64,000 nucleotides of DNA from Pseudoponticoccus marisrubri (GCF_001482405.1 NZ_LPXO01000003.1:62001-126000), one strand, 5' to 3'. Positions 27,429 to 36,876 are shown, counted from the first letter of the stretch. The notes: generated by a model not told the origin, from the sequence alone. Numbers and translations: made by a program.

Positions 27429-28355
27429 TCAGATCACGGCCAGTCCCAACAGCACCAGGCTCATCCAGACGATCACGAGGCCGGCCAGCATCTGGAGGGC
27501 GGGCAGGACCACGGTGATGGCGCCGGCGCGGTCGGCGGAGGCCCAGGTGAGGCCGCGGGCGGCGGTGCTGGAGAGAGCGACGAGGCTCGTCAGGAGCGCC
27601 GTGCCCATGCCCATCACCGCGACGGCGGCGGCGCCGGCGGCGAGGATTTCCATCTGCCAGGCGATCACCAGCAGGAAGATCGCCCCGGTACAGGGCCGGA
27701 TCGCGATGCTGGCAATGAGCGCCAGCGCCTCGCGCCAGGACGAGACCCGGGCCACCGCCTCGGGCGAGGGGCCGTGGGCATGGCAGCCGCAGGCGCCGTG
27801 ATCGTGGTCGTGATGATGATGCGCATGTTCATGAGCGTGGGCATGGGCTTTTGCCGGGGCCGGGCGCAGGCGCGGGGCCAGGCTGCGCAGGCCGCGCCAG
27901 GCCAGCACCAGCCCCACGCAGGCGATGGCCAGAAAGCTTGCCGGGGCCAGCAGGTCCTCGGCCAGCGCGGTCATCCGCCGGGCCGACAGGGCCAGCAGGG
28001 CGAAGCCGCCATAGACCAGCACGATCGCCCAGAGCGCCTGCGCGAGGCTCGAGGCCAGCGCGAGGCCCAGCAGCCGGCGGGCCGAGACCGAGGTGCCCAT
28101 GCCGACACCGCCGATCACGAACTTGCCGTGCCCCGGCCCCAGCGCATGGACGAAGCCATAGGCCCCGGCGGCGGCCAGCAGCGCCGTCCATGCGCCGGGC
28201 TGGCCGGTTTGCAGGGCACGCACGGCGCGCGCCATGTCGGTCTGGAAGGCGCGCTGCTGCGCCGCCGCCCAGGCCGAAACGCCATCGGTATCGACCAGCA
28301 GCACGAGAGCGGCCAGCGCCGCCGCGACAAGGCCCAACACGAGGATCAGTCGCAT
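27429..28355 (-). CDS. NicO-family nickel/cobalt-type transporter
   Basis: A 308-residue polytopic protein. FVHALGPGHGKFVIGG is the HxxGPGHGK-like signature of NicO/RcnA proteins, and IRPCTGAIFLL is the second conserved helix. A histidine-rich cytoplasmic loop (around residues 165-190; HAHEHAHHHHDHDH) binds metal. RcnA exports Ni and Co, while other NicO members import. The location behind two COG0523 genes and a Zur-like operator makes zinc or a related metal a plausible cargo here. It overlaps the DUF1007 gene by 10 bp. Confidence 0.88.
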   Translation of the reverse strand: MRLILVLGLVAAALAALVLLVDTDGVSAWAAAQQRAFQTDMARAVRALQTGQPGAWTALLAAAGAYGFVHALGPGHGKFVIGGVGMGTSVSARRLLGLALASSLAQALWAIVLVYGGFALLALSARRMTALAEDLLAPASFLAIACVGLVLAWRGLRSLAPRLRPAPAKAHAHAHEHAHHHHDHDHGACGCHAHGPSPEAVARVSSWREALALIASIAIRPCTGAIFLLVIAWQMEILAAGAAAVAVMGMGTALLTSLVALSSTAARGLTWASADRAGAITVVLPALQMLAGLVIVWMSLVLLGLAVI

Positions 28356-29002
28356 GTCACCACGATCCTGTCGGCAAAGAGCGCGCCCACGTTCTCGGTC
28401 TCGGGCGTCTCCTCGCGGTCGAGCGCCGCGAGCTTGGTCAAGAGGCCCGGCGGGGCGCTGTCGGGGTCGAACGGGATCACCTCGCCGGTGCAATCCGCGC
28501 CCTCGGGCCGGATCTGCGGCGGTTGCGTGATCGAGAAGGCGAAGAAATAGGTGGATTCGTAGAAGGCCACCTCGGCCGCGCGCCCGGCCAGCGGCGCGGG
28601 GGTGGCAAGCTGTCGGGTGAAGGTCATCTGCAATCGTCCGTCGATGATGCGGGCATCCACGTTCTCCGGCCAGTCCAGCGGCACGGCCGCGCCGCCGATG
28701 GCCAGATGCGCGGAGCCGTCGAAATCCGCGGGAAACTCGCTGAGCTGCGCCACGAGCGCCTCGCGGTCGGGCGCGTCCAGCACGCCCTCGGCGTTCAGGC
28801 CCATGCCGGCCTCGGCCAGCATGTAGAGCGTCTCGAACTCGTCATAAAGCCAGGTGACATGCAGCGCCTCGAGCTGGCCCCCGGGGCCGAGCGCGAAATC
28901 GACGCCGCCGTCGATCCAGACATGCGGGTGCGCCGCGACGGGGCCCGCCGCGACATGCGCCGCGACCAGCGCCGTGGCCAGTTGCCTGGATCGTCTCCGC
29001 AC
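28346..29002 (-). CDS. DUF1007 family periplasmic protein
   Basis: A 218-residue protein with a Sec signal (LATALVAAHVAAGPVAA) followed directly by the family hallmark HPHVWID, a likely metal-binding motif. DUF1007 genes are commonly paired with NicO transporters. No ATG is usable: the start is GTG at 29002, fixed by GGAGG four bases upstream. The 3' end overlaps the NicO gene by 10 bp, so the pair is co-translated. The mature protein may feed or sense metal in the periplasm. Confidence 0.87.
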   Translation of the reverse strand: MRRRSRQLATALVAAHVAAGPVAAHPHVWIDGGVDFALGPGGQLEALHVTWLYDEFETLYMLAEAGMGLNAEGVLDAPDREALVAQLSEFPADFDGSAHLAIGGAAVPLDWPENVDARIIDGRLQMTFTRQLATPAPLAGRAAEVAFYESTYFFAFSITQPPQIRPEGADCTGEVIPFDPDSAPPGLLTKLAALDREETPETENVGALFADRIVVTCD

Positions 29003-29057
29003 GCGCCCTCCGCTTCTGCGTGACCTGTTCGGGCGGTGGGCCGGGGCAGATCCCCGG

Positions 29058-29348
29058 TCACCGTTTCGCGCCCTGACTAGCATGCGGGTGCGCCGGCCCC
29101 CAGACCGCAGATGCGTCCTTGGCAACAAGCCGCTCTTGCAGCCGGTCGAGCTCGGCCAGCGCCTGCACGGGATCCCCCGTCCGCGCGCGGGCGCGGTCAT
29201 AGGCCTGCCGGACCGAGCCCGGCCGCCACGGCAGCACCGCGGTGGAAAGCCAGGCCCGCAATTCCGCCGGCAGGCGGTCATAGTCGCGCATGGCCCCCGA
29301 CCGGTGCCGCTTGCGGCGCAGGGTGGTGGTGCCGAGATTCGCGGGCAT
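29058..29348 (-). CDS. DUF6525 family small protein
   Basis: A 96-residue basic, helical protein. The N-terminus NLGTTTLRRKRHRSGAMRDY and the LPAELRAWLSTAVLPWRPGS stretch match my recollection of DUF6525, a group restricted to Rhodobacterales with no known function. The stop of the DUF1826 gene at 29348 abuts its ATG, so it belongs to the metal cluster transcript. No metal-binding residues stand out. Confidence 0.72.
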   Translation of the reverse strand: MPANLGTTTLRRKRHRSGAMRDYDRLPAELRAWLSTAVLPWRPGSVRQAYDRARARTGDPVQALAELDRLQERLVAKDASAVWGPAHPHASQGAKR

Positions 29349-29977
29349 CACACGGCCTCCGCGGGGTCGTCCACCGGGTCGAGCACCAGCAGCAGCCGCG
29401 TCTCGCCGCTGCCTTCGATCGGGGGCGAGCGGTGGCGCAGCGCCGAGACGGGCCGGGTGGGCCAATGCGTGCCGCGCAGCAGGATGGGGCTGCCGGCGGG
29501 CACCGTCATGATCGGGTCGGGGTCGCCGCCATCGGTCGCGATCCCGTATTGCGTGCCGGTGCCGCGATAGGTGCAGACCAGCCGGGCGGTGACGGCATCG
29601 ACATGGAATTTCCGGCAGGCATTCGTGGTCACCACGTCCAGCCGCAGGCGCAGCCAGCGGGCATGCATCAGCGCGGCAAAGCGCTCGGCCAGCGCCGAGA
29701 TGTCCTGCAGCATCCAGTCGCGATGCGCGCCTTCGGGCAGGCCGGCCGCGTCACAGGCCTCTGCAGCGGCCGCGGGCACGGCCTCGGGGCGCAGGATCAC
29801 CCGGGCCTGCGGCAGGCGGTCGGCCTCCAGCGCGTCGATCCAGGGCGCAAAGCCCGGCCGGGCCGGGCGCTGCCAGATCGCCGCGGCACAGTCCGGCGCG
29901 CGCAGCGCGACCAGACCTTCGGGGGTCTCGACGGTGGCAACGCCCGTATCGGGCGCGATCCTTGGCACCATGTTCAT
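29348..29977 (-). CDS. DUF1826 family protein
   Basis: A 209-residue cytoplasmic protein of the DUF1826 family, whose members often sit beside COG0523 metallochaperones. The conserved core reads NACRKFHVD, then [15 protein letters not shown]. The HxD and paired Cys could hold a metal, but no activity has been shown to my knowledge. The start at 29977 overlaps the upstream GTPase stop (ATGA). Confidence 0.82.
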   Translation of the reverse strand: MNMVPRIAPDTGVATVETPEGLVALRAPDCAAAIWQRPARPGFAPWIDALEADRLPQARVILRPEAVPAAAAEACDAAGLPEGAHRDWMLQDISALAERFAALMHARWLRLRLDVVTTNACRKFHVDAVTARLVCTYRGTGTQYGIATDGGDPDPIMTVPAGSPILLRGTHWPTRPVSALRHRSPPIEGSGETRLLLVLDPVDDPAEAV

Positions 29978-31188
29978 GCCGCTTCCTCCGCGCGACGCCA
30001 GAGCGGGAACGGGTCGGGCAGGTCGGGCAGGCTGTCGGGCCCGCTGGCCTGGTCTTCCGGCAGCAGCGCGGCGTCGAGCCGTGCCTTTAGCGCGGGCCAG
30101 TCGATGCCCGTGCCGATGAAGACGATCTCCTGCCGCCGGTCGCCCCACGGCTCCTGCCAATGCGCCTGCATGTAGGCGCGCGCGCTGGGGTGATCGGGGC
30201 GGCGATGCTCGGGCACGGTGGCCCACCAGATGCCCAGCGGGGTGACCGAGGACAGCGCGCCGGCCAGCGAGAACTCGGCCACCCAGTCGGGGCGCGTGGC
30301 GATCCAGAAATGGCCCTTGGCGCGGATCACGCCGGGCAGGTCGCCATTCAGCACGGCCATGATCGCCTCGGGGATGAAGGGGCGCCGCGCCCGGTACACG
30401 AAGGAGGTGACGCCGTATTCCTCGGTTTCGGGCACGTGATCGGCAAAGCCGTAGAGCTCCTTGGCCCACATCGGGTGCTCATGCGCCTTCTCGAAATCGA
30501 ACAGCCCGGTGTCGAGGATCGCCCCGGCCGGCACGTCGGAGTGGTCGGTCTCGATGATCCGCGCATCGGCGTTCAGGCTGCGGATGATCTTGCGCGCCGC
30601 ATCCGTGCGTTCGGGGCCGGCATCGGTGACCTTGTTCAGCACCACCACGTCGGCGAACTCGATCTGGTCGGTCAGCAGGTGGACCAGCGTGCGCTCGTCC
30701 TCCTCGCCCAGCGTCTCGCCGCGGTCGCGCAGGAAATCATGGCTGGAATAGTCGGTCAGCAGGTTCACCGCGTCGACCACGGTGACCATCGTGTCCAGCC
30801 GGGAGACGTCCGACAGGCTCTGGCCGTCCGCGTCGCGGAAGTCGAAGGTCGCGGCGACGGGCAGTGGCTCGGAGATGCCGGTCGACTCGATCAGCAGGTA
30901 GTCGAAGCGCCCCTGCTGTGCCAGCCGGCGCACCTCGTCCAGCAGGTCGTCGCGCAGCGTGCAGCAGATGCAGCCATTCGACATCTCGACGAGCGTCTCG
31001 TCGGTCTGGCTGAGGTTCGCGCCGCCCTCGCGGACGAGGTCGGCATCGATGTTCACCTCGGACATGTCGTTGACGATGACCGCGACGCGGCGCCCCTCGC
31101 GGTTGTTCAGCACGCGGTTGAGCAGCGTCGTCTTGCCGGCGCCGAGAAAGCCGGACAGGACGGTGACGGGGAGGCGGGTATCTGTCAT
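29974..31188 (-). CDS. COG0523 GTPase, ZigA/ZNG1-like zinc metallochaperone
   Basis: A 404-residue SIMIBI-class GTPase: Walker [14 protein letters not shown], metal-binding CxCC motif ([12 protein letters not shown]), ESTGISEP and guanine motif LNKV. The C-terminal CobW domain includes [15 protein letters not shown], typical of the zinc-responsive ZigA/YciC subgroup. Such proteins deliver zinc to client enzymes during zinc shortage. The start overlaps the stop of the second GTPase (ATGA). Regulation by Zur is suggested by the operator at 32299. Confidence 0.88.
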   Translation of the reverse strand: MTDTRLPVTVLSGFLGAGKTTLLNRVLNNREGRRVAVIVNDMSEVNIDADLVREGGANLSQTDETLVEMSNGCICCTLRDDLLDEVRRLAQQGRFDYLLIESTGISEPLPVAATFDFRDADGQSLSDVSRLDTMVTVVDAVNLLTDYSSHDFLRDRGETLGEEDERTLVHLLTDQIEFADVVVLNKVTDAGPERTDAARKIIRSLNADARIIETDHSDVPAGAILDTGLFDFEKAHEHPMWAKELYGFADHVPETEEYGVTSFVYRARRPFIPEAIMAVLNGDLPGVIRAKGHFWIATRPDWVAEFSLAGALSSVTPLGIWWATVPEHRRPDHPSARAYMQAHWQEPWGDRRQEIVFIGTGIDWPALKARLDAALLPEDQASGPDSLPDLPDPFPLWRRAEEAA

Positions 31189-32282
31189 GAAAGTTCTGCC
31201 TTCTGTTCGAGTGCGGGGTCCTGCGCGCCCGGCAGGCGGGCGCGCAGCAGGTCGAGATTGCGCTGCAGGGCGGGGCGCGTGATGTCGCGCGCGATGACCA
31301 CGATGCGCGTGCGGCGGTCGCCGCCCGGCCAGTCCTGCAGCGGCACCGGCGGGTCGAAGACATGCTGCACGCCGTGGAACACGAAGGGCGTCTCGATCCC
31401 TTCGAGAAAGACGATGCCCTTGACGCGCAGGATGTCCGGCCCGCGCAGCGCGATCAGCGTGTCGAGCCAGAGATCGAACACCGCGTCGGGCACCGGGTCG
31501 TCGAGGATGACCGAGGCCGTCCCGATGCGGCTGTCATGCGGCGACAGGGTCTGCGCGGGCGGCGTGGCGCGGGCGAGGCCCGACAGGTTGGCCAGCGGAT
31601 CGGCGGCGGGCTCGGGCGCGCGCGTCCAGGCCAGCACGTCGGCCGCCGCGGCGCCCTGGCGCAGGCCGCTCAGCCCCCAGACCTGTCCGGCTATGCCTGC
31701 GCCGCGCACCGCGTGCAGGATGCGGATGTCGGGGTTGATCGCCCGCAGCCGCTCCTCGAACATCACCACCCGGTCGGGTTGCACGAGATCGGTCTTGCTG
31801 AGCACCACGAGATCGGCCATGGCGACCTGCGAAACCGCCTCGAACTGCGCATCCAGCGTGGCCGGCCCGTTCGCGGCATCGGCGACCGTCACGATCCCGT
31901 CCATCCGCGTGCGCCGGGCCAGGAAGGGATCGACCAAAAGGGTCTGCAGGATCGGCCCGGGATCGGCCAGCCCCGTGGTCTCGATCACCACGCGGTCGAA
32001 TGCCAGTGCGCCGTCCTCGCGCCGGGCCAGCAGATCCGCCATGGTGCGCGACAGGTCGCCCCGTACCGAGCAGCACAGACAGCCCGACTGCATCAGCACG
32101 ACCTCTTCGCCCACATGTTCGATCAGGTCATGATCGAGCCCCGCCTCGCCGAACTCGTTGACGATCACCGCAATCCGCCCCGCCGCGCCATCCGACAGAA
32201 GCGCGTTGAGCAGCGTGGTCTTGCCGGCCCCGAGAAAGCCGGTCAGGAGCGTGACGGGGAGGCGGGGATCGGCGGTGTTCAT
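31185..32282 (-). CDS. COG0523 GTPase, CobW-like
   Basis: A 365-residue GTPase with Walker [14 protein letters not shown], CxCC motif [22 protein letters not shown] and LSKTDL. The C-terminal CobW domain has [10 protein letters not shown]. First gene of the metal cluster, starting 16 bp from a Zur-like palindrome, so it is probably a zinc chaperone despite the CobW label. The absence of cobalamin genes nearby argues against a cobaltochelatase role. Confidence 0.87.
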   Translation of the reverse strand: MNTADPRLPVTLLTGFLGAGKTTLLNALLSDGAAGRIAVIVNEFGEAGLDHDLIEHVGEEVVLMQSGCLCCSVRGDLSRTMADLLARREDGALAFDRVVIETTGLADPGPILQTLLVDPFLARRTRMDGIVTVADAANGPATLDAQFEAVSQVAMADLVVLSKTDLVQPDRVVMFEERLRAINPDIRILHAVRGAGIAGQVWGLSGLRQGAAAADVLAWTRAPEPAADPLANLSGLARATPPAQTLSPHDSRIGTASVILDDPVPDAVFDLWLDTLIALRGPDILRVKGIVFLEGIETPFVFHGVQHVFDPPVPLQDWPGGDRRTRIVVIARDITRPALQRNLDLLRARLPGAQDPALEQKAELS

Positions 32283-32298
32283 CGGTCTCTCGCTTGTA

Positions 32299-32313
32299 TG
32301 TTATAGCATAACA
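32299..32313. promoter_or_regulatory. Zur-like operator upstream of the COG0523 cluster
   Basis: Inverted repeat TGTTAT-AGC-ATAACA in an otherwise GC-rich region, 16 bp upstream of the first COG0523 start. It matches the alphaproteobacterial Zur box pattern (GTTAT around a short centre then ATAAC). It overlaps where a -10 element (TATAAC on the minus strand) would lie, as expected for a zinc repressor. Confidence 0.75.
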
Positions 32314-32431
32314 ACTACTCCGAAGAATCGGCGCCTGCAACCCTCCGAAACCGGTCGATCCCATCGCTCACCGGCAAAAGGCGCGGCGCGAGTTGACAGG
32401 ATTGATCAAGGCTTTGGCAGGCTCTGCGGGA

Positions 32432-33864
32432 TCACATCCGGACAATGGCAGTGTGGCGCAGGCTGTGGAAGACAAGACCGTCTTCCTTCATGCCGATCTT
32501 GATGAGGAACGTACCGACCCAGCGGCCCAGATTGCGGCCATACGCTTCCTTCTCATTGTACGAGAGAGACATAAACAGGTGTGGCTGCTTCGCGCAGGCT
32601 TCGACCGATTCAAGGAAGCCAAGGCGGATCAACTCCGAATGCACGGACACCCGGCGCTTGGCGGCAGGCGACTTGAGGCTTTTCTTCTCACCATCCGCGT
32701 TGATGTCGATGTACCAGATGCCGCCTTCGCTTCGAATGTCAGACGGCACCAGTTGCGCGACTTCCCGCAACCGTGCCCCGGTGAACATCGCCAGAAGCGT
32801 TCCCCACTTGTGATCGTCTTTCTTGACCAGTCCAGAGCGGTCTTCCGTCAACTCAACGTAAAGGCGTGAAAGCTGTTCCTTGCTGTACGCCTTGCGCTTC
32901 TCTGCGGCTTGCTTGGCCTTCGCAACCTTCATGCCGTCGCACAGCTTATGAGGCGCGCGCCCATGGCGTTCTGCCCAGTCCCAGAAGCGGCGGAACATGT
33001 CGATGTAACTGTTGACCGTCTTCACGCCCATCTTGGGCAAGCCGGGAACGGCGATGGCGTCCTGCAAACTCAGATCGCGGGTTTCGGGCTTGGTCTTGCG
33101 GTTGGCGGGCAGGGTTTGCACCAGCTTCTTCATGTCAGCGGCGTCTTGGCGGCTGACCTGGTCCATCGGGCGATCCGGTCCGAAATGCTCCACAAGCAGA
33201 GCAAGGTAAGCATTGGCCTTGTTCCGCATCTCCTTAGACCATTGCGGCCCATGCTCGGCTTTGAAGTCCGCGATGGCCGCGCTCAGAGACGCTGAGCGGG
33301 CCAGTGGTGGCCTCGGTGCTGTCTGGGCGTTTCGGTGAAGGAGTAGCCTTCAAGGCTCTCAGCGGCGCTCAGAATGGCTTTGATCTGGTCCCGGCGGGCC
33401 TTGCGCATCTCTTGGCGCAGGGATGGTCCATTTTCGGCCCATTGAGCGTCTGTGAGGCCCGCTGATGCGCGAAACGCGTCTGGGTCAAGGAACATGTCCG
33501 ACAGATCGTCATGGCCCTCTGAGGCGTCCGCGTGGGCGGCTAGCTCTTGGCGCAGGGCGTCAAGGGACCGATCCGGCAGGCCGGTATCGTTCAGCTTCTC
33601 AACATAAGCATCCAGCGAAGCCGCGAAGTAGCTTCGCACCATCTCGCGCATCTCGTCTTGCCTGAGCCTTGCCAATGCCTTGTTATCCCGAACCAATCGC
33701 CCGCATGATGCAAGATGGCGGGCAAGATCACCAGCCCGACCCGGGCACTTGGTGCGAAGGGAAATCCTAACGGTTCTGCGGCTATTGCGGTCGGGGGAAG
33801 GCAAGGGCCAGCGGAAACAGTAGACCCCGTGGCGCGAAGGCGAAATAAAGGCGGACAGTTTCAT
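32432..33864 (-). pseudogene. Tyrosine integrase remnant (frameshifted and C-terminally truncated)
   Basis: Two minus-strand reading frames together make an integrase. The first (33864 to 33283) holds an N-terminal segment SRHGVYCFRWPLPSP...RTVRISLRTK like DUF6538-type phage integrases. The second (frame open from about 33310, ATG at 33229, stop at 32432) has the core-binding and catalytic regions: TGARLREVAQL with catalytic Arg and HSLRHT (HxxR box). A one-base shift near 33290-33320 separates them. The protein stops 5 residues after HSLRHT, so the later His/Trp and the nucleophilic Tyr are missing. Codon use is visibly less GC-biased than neighbours. It lies 69 bp from the 3' end of tRNA-Ser. 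Confidence 0.88.
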
Positions 33865-33932
33865 GGGCGTGGTGCTCCACTTTGTGTCGCACTTGCCTGC
33901 CCAACTCTTAAGTCGCTGGTTTAGAAAGAAAA

Positions 33933-34022
33933 TGGCGGAGAGACAGGGATTCGAACCCTGGGACCCCGTGAAGGGTCAACGGTTTTCGAGACCGCCCCGT
34001 TCGACCACTCCGGCACCTCTCC
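33933..34022 (-). tRNA. tRNA-Ser (anticodon CGA)
   Basis: A 90-nt class II tRNA on the minus strand. The acceptor stem starts GGAGAGG and ends with TCTCTCC, discriminator G and encoded CCA. The anticodon loop is C-T-CGA-A-A, reading UCG. A long variable arm (about GACCCTTCACGGGGTC) and T-loop GGTTCGAATCC are present. Its 3' end is the probable attachment site used by the adjacent dead integrase. Confidence 0.96.
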
Positions 34023-34164
34023 GCGGGGGTCTGGGTGGGGTGCGTTTAGCTTCTGTCCGAGGGGCGTGCAACCGGAAAATGCGACTTTCTGCGCCGCGCC
34101 GTTGGGCCTTGGAAACGGGGCGCTTCGACACTACCCTCTGGGGGCATCGGAGAAAGGATGTTCC

Positions 34165-34974
34165 ATGCTCGCACGCTGTCTTGCCGCGCTGATGCTGGCG
34201 CTTGTCGCCTTGCCCCTGCGGGCCGACCCGGTCGACGACCTGATGGAGGCGCTGCAGATCGACGAGATGATCGTCGTGATGCGCGAGGAGGGGCTGGCCT
34301 ACGGGGCCGAGCTGGGCGCGGACATGTTCCCGGGCACCGCCGGCGCGCGCTGGCAATCCGTCCTCGAGGACATCTATGACACCGACAAGATGAAGGCCGT
34401 GGTCGAGGCGGGCTTCACCGAGGTCATGGAGGGCACCGAAACCGCGCCGCTCACCGCCTATTTCGCCTCCGAGACCGGCACGCGCGTGGTCTCGCTGGAA
34501 CTCGACGCGCGCCGCGCGATGATCGAGGACACGGTCGAGCAGGCCGCGCGCGAACGCTACCGCGATCTCGAAGGGGGCGACTCGGCCCGGCTGGAGCAGA
34601 TCACCGAGTTCGTCGCGGCCAATGACCTCGTGGACAGCAACGTGGCCGGCGCGCTCAACGCCTCGTTCAATTTCTACCGCGGCCTTGTCGAGGGCGGCGG
34701 GCTCGAGATGAGCGAATCCGAGATCCTCGCCGATGTCTGGTCGCAGGAGCAGGAGACGCGGGCGGACACGCGCGAGTGGCTCTACGGGTTCCTGCTGCTC
34801 GCCTACGAGCCGCTCTCGGACGCGGTGCTGGACGAATACGTGGCGCTGTCGGGCTCGGAGGACGGGCGGCGGCTGAACCGCGCGCTCTTTGCTGGGTTCA
34901 ACGCCATGTATGACGAGATCTCCTACGCGCTGGGGCTGGCCGCGGCGCAGGAGATGCAGGGCCAGGACCTGTGA
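34165..34974 (+). CDS. DUF2059 family secreted protein
   Basis: A 269-residue protein with a signal peptide (MLARCLAALMLALVALPLRA) and a largely helical mature part. The segment FTEVMEGTETAPLTAYFASE and the following GTRVVSLELDARRAM match the DUF2059 domain (about residues 80-140). Such proteins are periplasmic with unknown role. The start at 34165 follows AGAAAGGA. The gene is followed by the rplU promoter at 34994. Confidence 0.8.
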   Translation: MLARCLAALMLALVALPLRADPVDDLMEALQIDEMIVVMREEGLAYGAELGADMFPGTAGARWQSVLEDIYDTDKMKAVVEAGFTEVMEGTETAPLTAYFASETGTRVVSLELDARRAMIEDTVEQAARERYRDLEGGDSARLEQITEFVAANDLVDSNVAGALNASFNFYRGLVEGGGLEMSESEILADVWSQEQETRADTREWLYGFLLLAYEPLSDAVLDEYVALSGSEDGRRLNRALFAGFNAMYDEISYALGLAAAQEMQGQDL

Positions 34975-34993
34975 TGCGAGGCGCCGGGAGTTC

Positions 34994-35022
34994 TTGACAG
35001 CGCGGCGCCGATCTCGCATACA
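34994..35022 (+). promoter_or_regulatory. Sigma-70 promoter for rplU-rpmA
   Basis: A -35 hexamer TTGACA (34994-34999), a 17-bp spacer and a -10 CATACA (35017-35022). Position is 155 bp upstream of the rplU start, leaving a long leader. Confidence 0.75.
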
Positions 35023-35039
35023 CCGCGACACGACAAGGA

Positions 35040-35101
35040 CGGGGCTTCGGCCCCGCCTTTCGTTTTTGGAGAAACGAACGCCCCGAGGGGCGCGCCGTTC
35101 G
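35040..35101 (+). promoter_or_regulatory. Structured leader / candidate attenuator of rplU
   Basis: Just after the expected transcription start is a 6-bp hairpin CGGGGC-TTCG-GCCCCG (35040-35055) with TTT and then TTTTT behind it (to 35067), shaped like an intrinsic terminator. A second hairpin follows (35075-35101; outer CGAAC/GTTCG, inner GCCCC-GA-GGGGC). The layout suggests attenuation or ribosomal-protein autoregulation of L21/L27; this is inference. Confidence 0.5.
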
Positions 35102-35176
35102 AGGCAGGCGGGCTGATCCGCCGCAACACCCGGGGACCCGGGGGCCGAAGGACGCGGTCAAGGAAGGAAGACGCGC

Positions 35177-35914
35177 ATGTTCGCGGTGATGAAGACCGGC
35201 GGCAAGCAATACAAGGTCCAGGCGGGCGATACGCTCCGCGTGGAGAAGCTGGCCGCCGATGCGGGTGAAACCGTCCAGTTCAACGACGTGCTGATGATCG
35301 GTGGCGAGACCACCAAGCTGGGCACGCCCTTCGTGGCAGGTGCCGCGGTGCAGGCCGAGATCGTCGACCAGATCAAGGGTGACAAGGTCATCCATTTCGT
35401 CAAGCGCCGCCGCAAGCACAGCTCGCAGCGCACCAAGGGCCATCGCCAGCAGCTGACCCTGCTGCGCGTGACCGAGATCCTGGCCGAGGGCGGCGATGCA
35501 ACCGGCGTCAAGGCGGCTGTCGGCGCGGGCGCGCTGGCCGCGGGGCTGGGCGCCGAGCGCTATACTCAGAACAAGACCGAGCAGGCCGAGATGTCCGCTC
35601 GTGTCGCCACCGCCGGCGAGGCGGAGGAAAAGCCCATGTCCGAGGCGACGGATCCGGTGGTTGACGGCACCCGCCCGTCCAACCTGCTGACCGAGGCGCG
35701 GAACGGCCAGCCGGACGATCTCAAGAAGATCTCGGGCGTCGGACCCAAGCTCGAAGGGCTGCTGCACGAAAACGGCGTGTTCCATTTCGACCAGATCGCC
35801 GCTTGGAGTGCCGAAGAGATCGCCTATATGGATGACAAGCTGTCGTTCAAGGGCCGGATCGAACGCGACAACTGGATCGAGCAAGCCGCAGGGTTTGCCA
35901 AAGAACAGGAGTAA
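35177..35914 (+). CDS. rplU: 50S ribosomal protein L21 with C-terminal helix-hairpin-helix extension
   Basis: A 245-residue protein, more than twice the usual length of L21 (about 103). Residues 1-103 are normal L21 ([36 protein letters not shown]). A linker follows, then a helix-hairpin-helix domain at about 180-245 with [20 protein letters not shown]. Related extensions occur on L21 in Rhodobacterales and on other proteins such as NuoE there. Its role is unknown; it could bind rRNA or DNA. rpmA follows six bases later. Confidence 0.95.
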   Translation: MFAVMKTGGKQYKVQAGDTLRVEKLAADAGETVQFNDVLMIGGETTKLGTPFVAGAAVQAEIVDQIKGDKVIHFVKRRRKHSSQRTKGHRQQLTLLRVTEILAEGGDATGVKAAVGAGALAAGLGAERYTQNKTEQAEMSARVATAGEAEEKPMSEATDPVVDGTRPSNLLTEARNGQPDDLKKISGVGPKLEGLLHENGVFHFDQIAAWSAEEIAYMDDKLSFKGRIERDNWIEQAAGFAKEQE

Positions 35915-35920
35915 CACCTC

Positions 35921-36190
35921 ATGGCACACAAGAAAGCAGGCGGTTCCTCCCGCAACGGTCGCGATTCCGCCGGACGCCGTCTTGGCGTGAAACTCTATGG
36001 CGGCCAGTCGGCCATCCCGGGCAACATCATCGTGCGGCAGCGCGGCACGCGCTTCTGGCCGGGTGAAGGCGTGGGCATGGGCAAGGATCACACGATCTTC
36101 GCCACCGCCGAAGGCGCCGTGCAGTTCCACAAGGGCCTCAAGGGCCGCACCTTCATTTCGGTGCTGCCAGTGGCGGAGGCTGCCGAGTAA
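35921..36190 (+). CDS. rpmA: 50S ribosomal protein L27
   Basis: An 89-residue protein starting [20 protein letters not shown], the conserved N-terminus that reaches the peptidyl-transferase centre. No N-terminal extension is cleaved, unlike in Firmicutes. CAGGAG inside the end of rplU serves as its ribosome-binding site. A terminator follows. Confidence 0.98.
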   Translation: MAHKKAGGSSRNGRDSAGRRLGVKLYGGQSAIPGNIIVRQRGTRFWPGEGVGMGKDHTIFATAEGAVQFHKGLKGRTFISVLPVAEAAE

Positions 36191-36218
36191 GCCGACCTTC
36201 AGGTCCGAGAGACAACAG

Positions 36219-36246
36219 GGGGATCGGCGCGATGCCGGTCCCCTTT
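36219..36246 (+). terminator. Rho-independent terminator after rpmA
   Basis: A 10-bp stem (36219-36228 with 36234-36243, one G-T pair) around a 5-nt loop, followed by a short TTT tract. It lies 28 bp after the rpmA stop. Confidence 0.75.
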
Positions 36247-36336
36247 CGCGTTTCCGGATGCCCGGAACGGGCCGGGCCCGTCCGGGCGCGGATCCGGGGG
36301 ACAGCAGGGCTGACATTGCACAGGAGGAGAGTGCAG

Positions 36337-36876
36337 ATGGGGCTTGATACCGCGATGAACCAACCCTCGGTGCAGACCGAGCGGTTCGACCTGCGCCCGC
36401 TGCGGCGCTCGGACATGGGTCTTCTCGCACATTACGCCGGGGATGAGCGCGTGGCGCGCATGACCACCTCGATCCCGCACCCGCTGCCGCCCGGCGCCTC
36501 CGAGGCCTTTGTCGACCGCGCGCTGGCGCCCGACCGGGTCGAGGATATCTGGGCGATGGACGGCACCAAGGTGGGCGGTTCCGAGCTGATGGGCGTGATC
36601 GCGCTCAAGCGGATGGACCGCAACCAGTCCGAGGTCGGATTCTGGGTAGCGCCGCCGCACTGGAACACCGGGCTCGCCTCCGAGGCGGTGCGCGCGCTGG
36701 TCGAGGCCAACCCGATGGGCAATGCCACGATGTTTGCCAGCGTCTTCCAGGATAACCCGGCCTCGGCGCGCGTGCTGGTGAATTGCGGCTTCGAGTATAT
36801 CGGCGATGCCGAGAGCTTCTCGGTCGCGCGCCACGCCAAGGTGCCGACCTGGACCTACCTGAACAAGCTCGCCTGA
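36337..36876 (+). CDS. GNAT-family N-acetyltransferase (RimJ-like)
   Basis: A 179-residue acetyltransferase starting with the RimJ/RimL-like pattern TERFDLRPLRRSDMGLLAHY. GFWVAPPHWNTGLASEAVRA is the beta4/alpha3 acetyl-CoA site and NPASARVLVNCGFEYIG the C-terminal hallmark. GGAGGAG lies seven bases before the ATG. Placement between rpmA and obgE is a frequent arrangement in Rhodobacterales. The acceptor is unknown; ribosomal or translation proteins are possible by subfamily. Confidence 0.9.
   Translation: MGLDTAMNQPSVQTERFDLRPLRRSDMGLLAHYAGDERVARMTTSIPHPLPPGASEAFVDRALAPDRVEDIWAMDGTKVGGSELMGVIALKRMDRNQSEVGFWVAPPHWNTGLASEAVRALVEANPMGNATMFASVFQDNPASARVLVNCGFEYIGDAESFSVARHAKVPTWTYLNKLA

Noticed and set aside
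32320-32431. Second attachment site (attR) matching the tRNA-Ser 3' end
   Set aside because: Only a short GACAGG-ATT match was found near 32395, too weak to support a repeat of the tRNA end.
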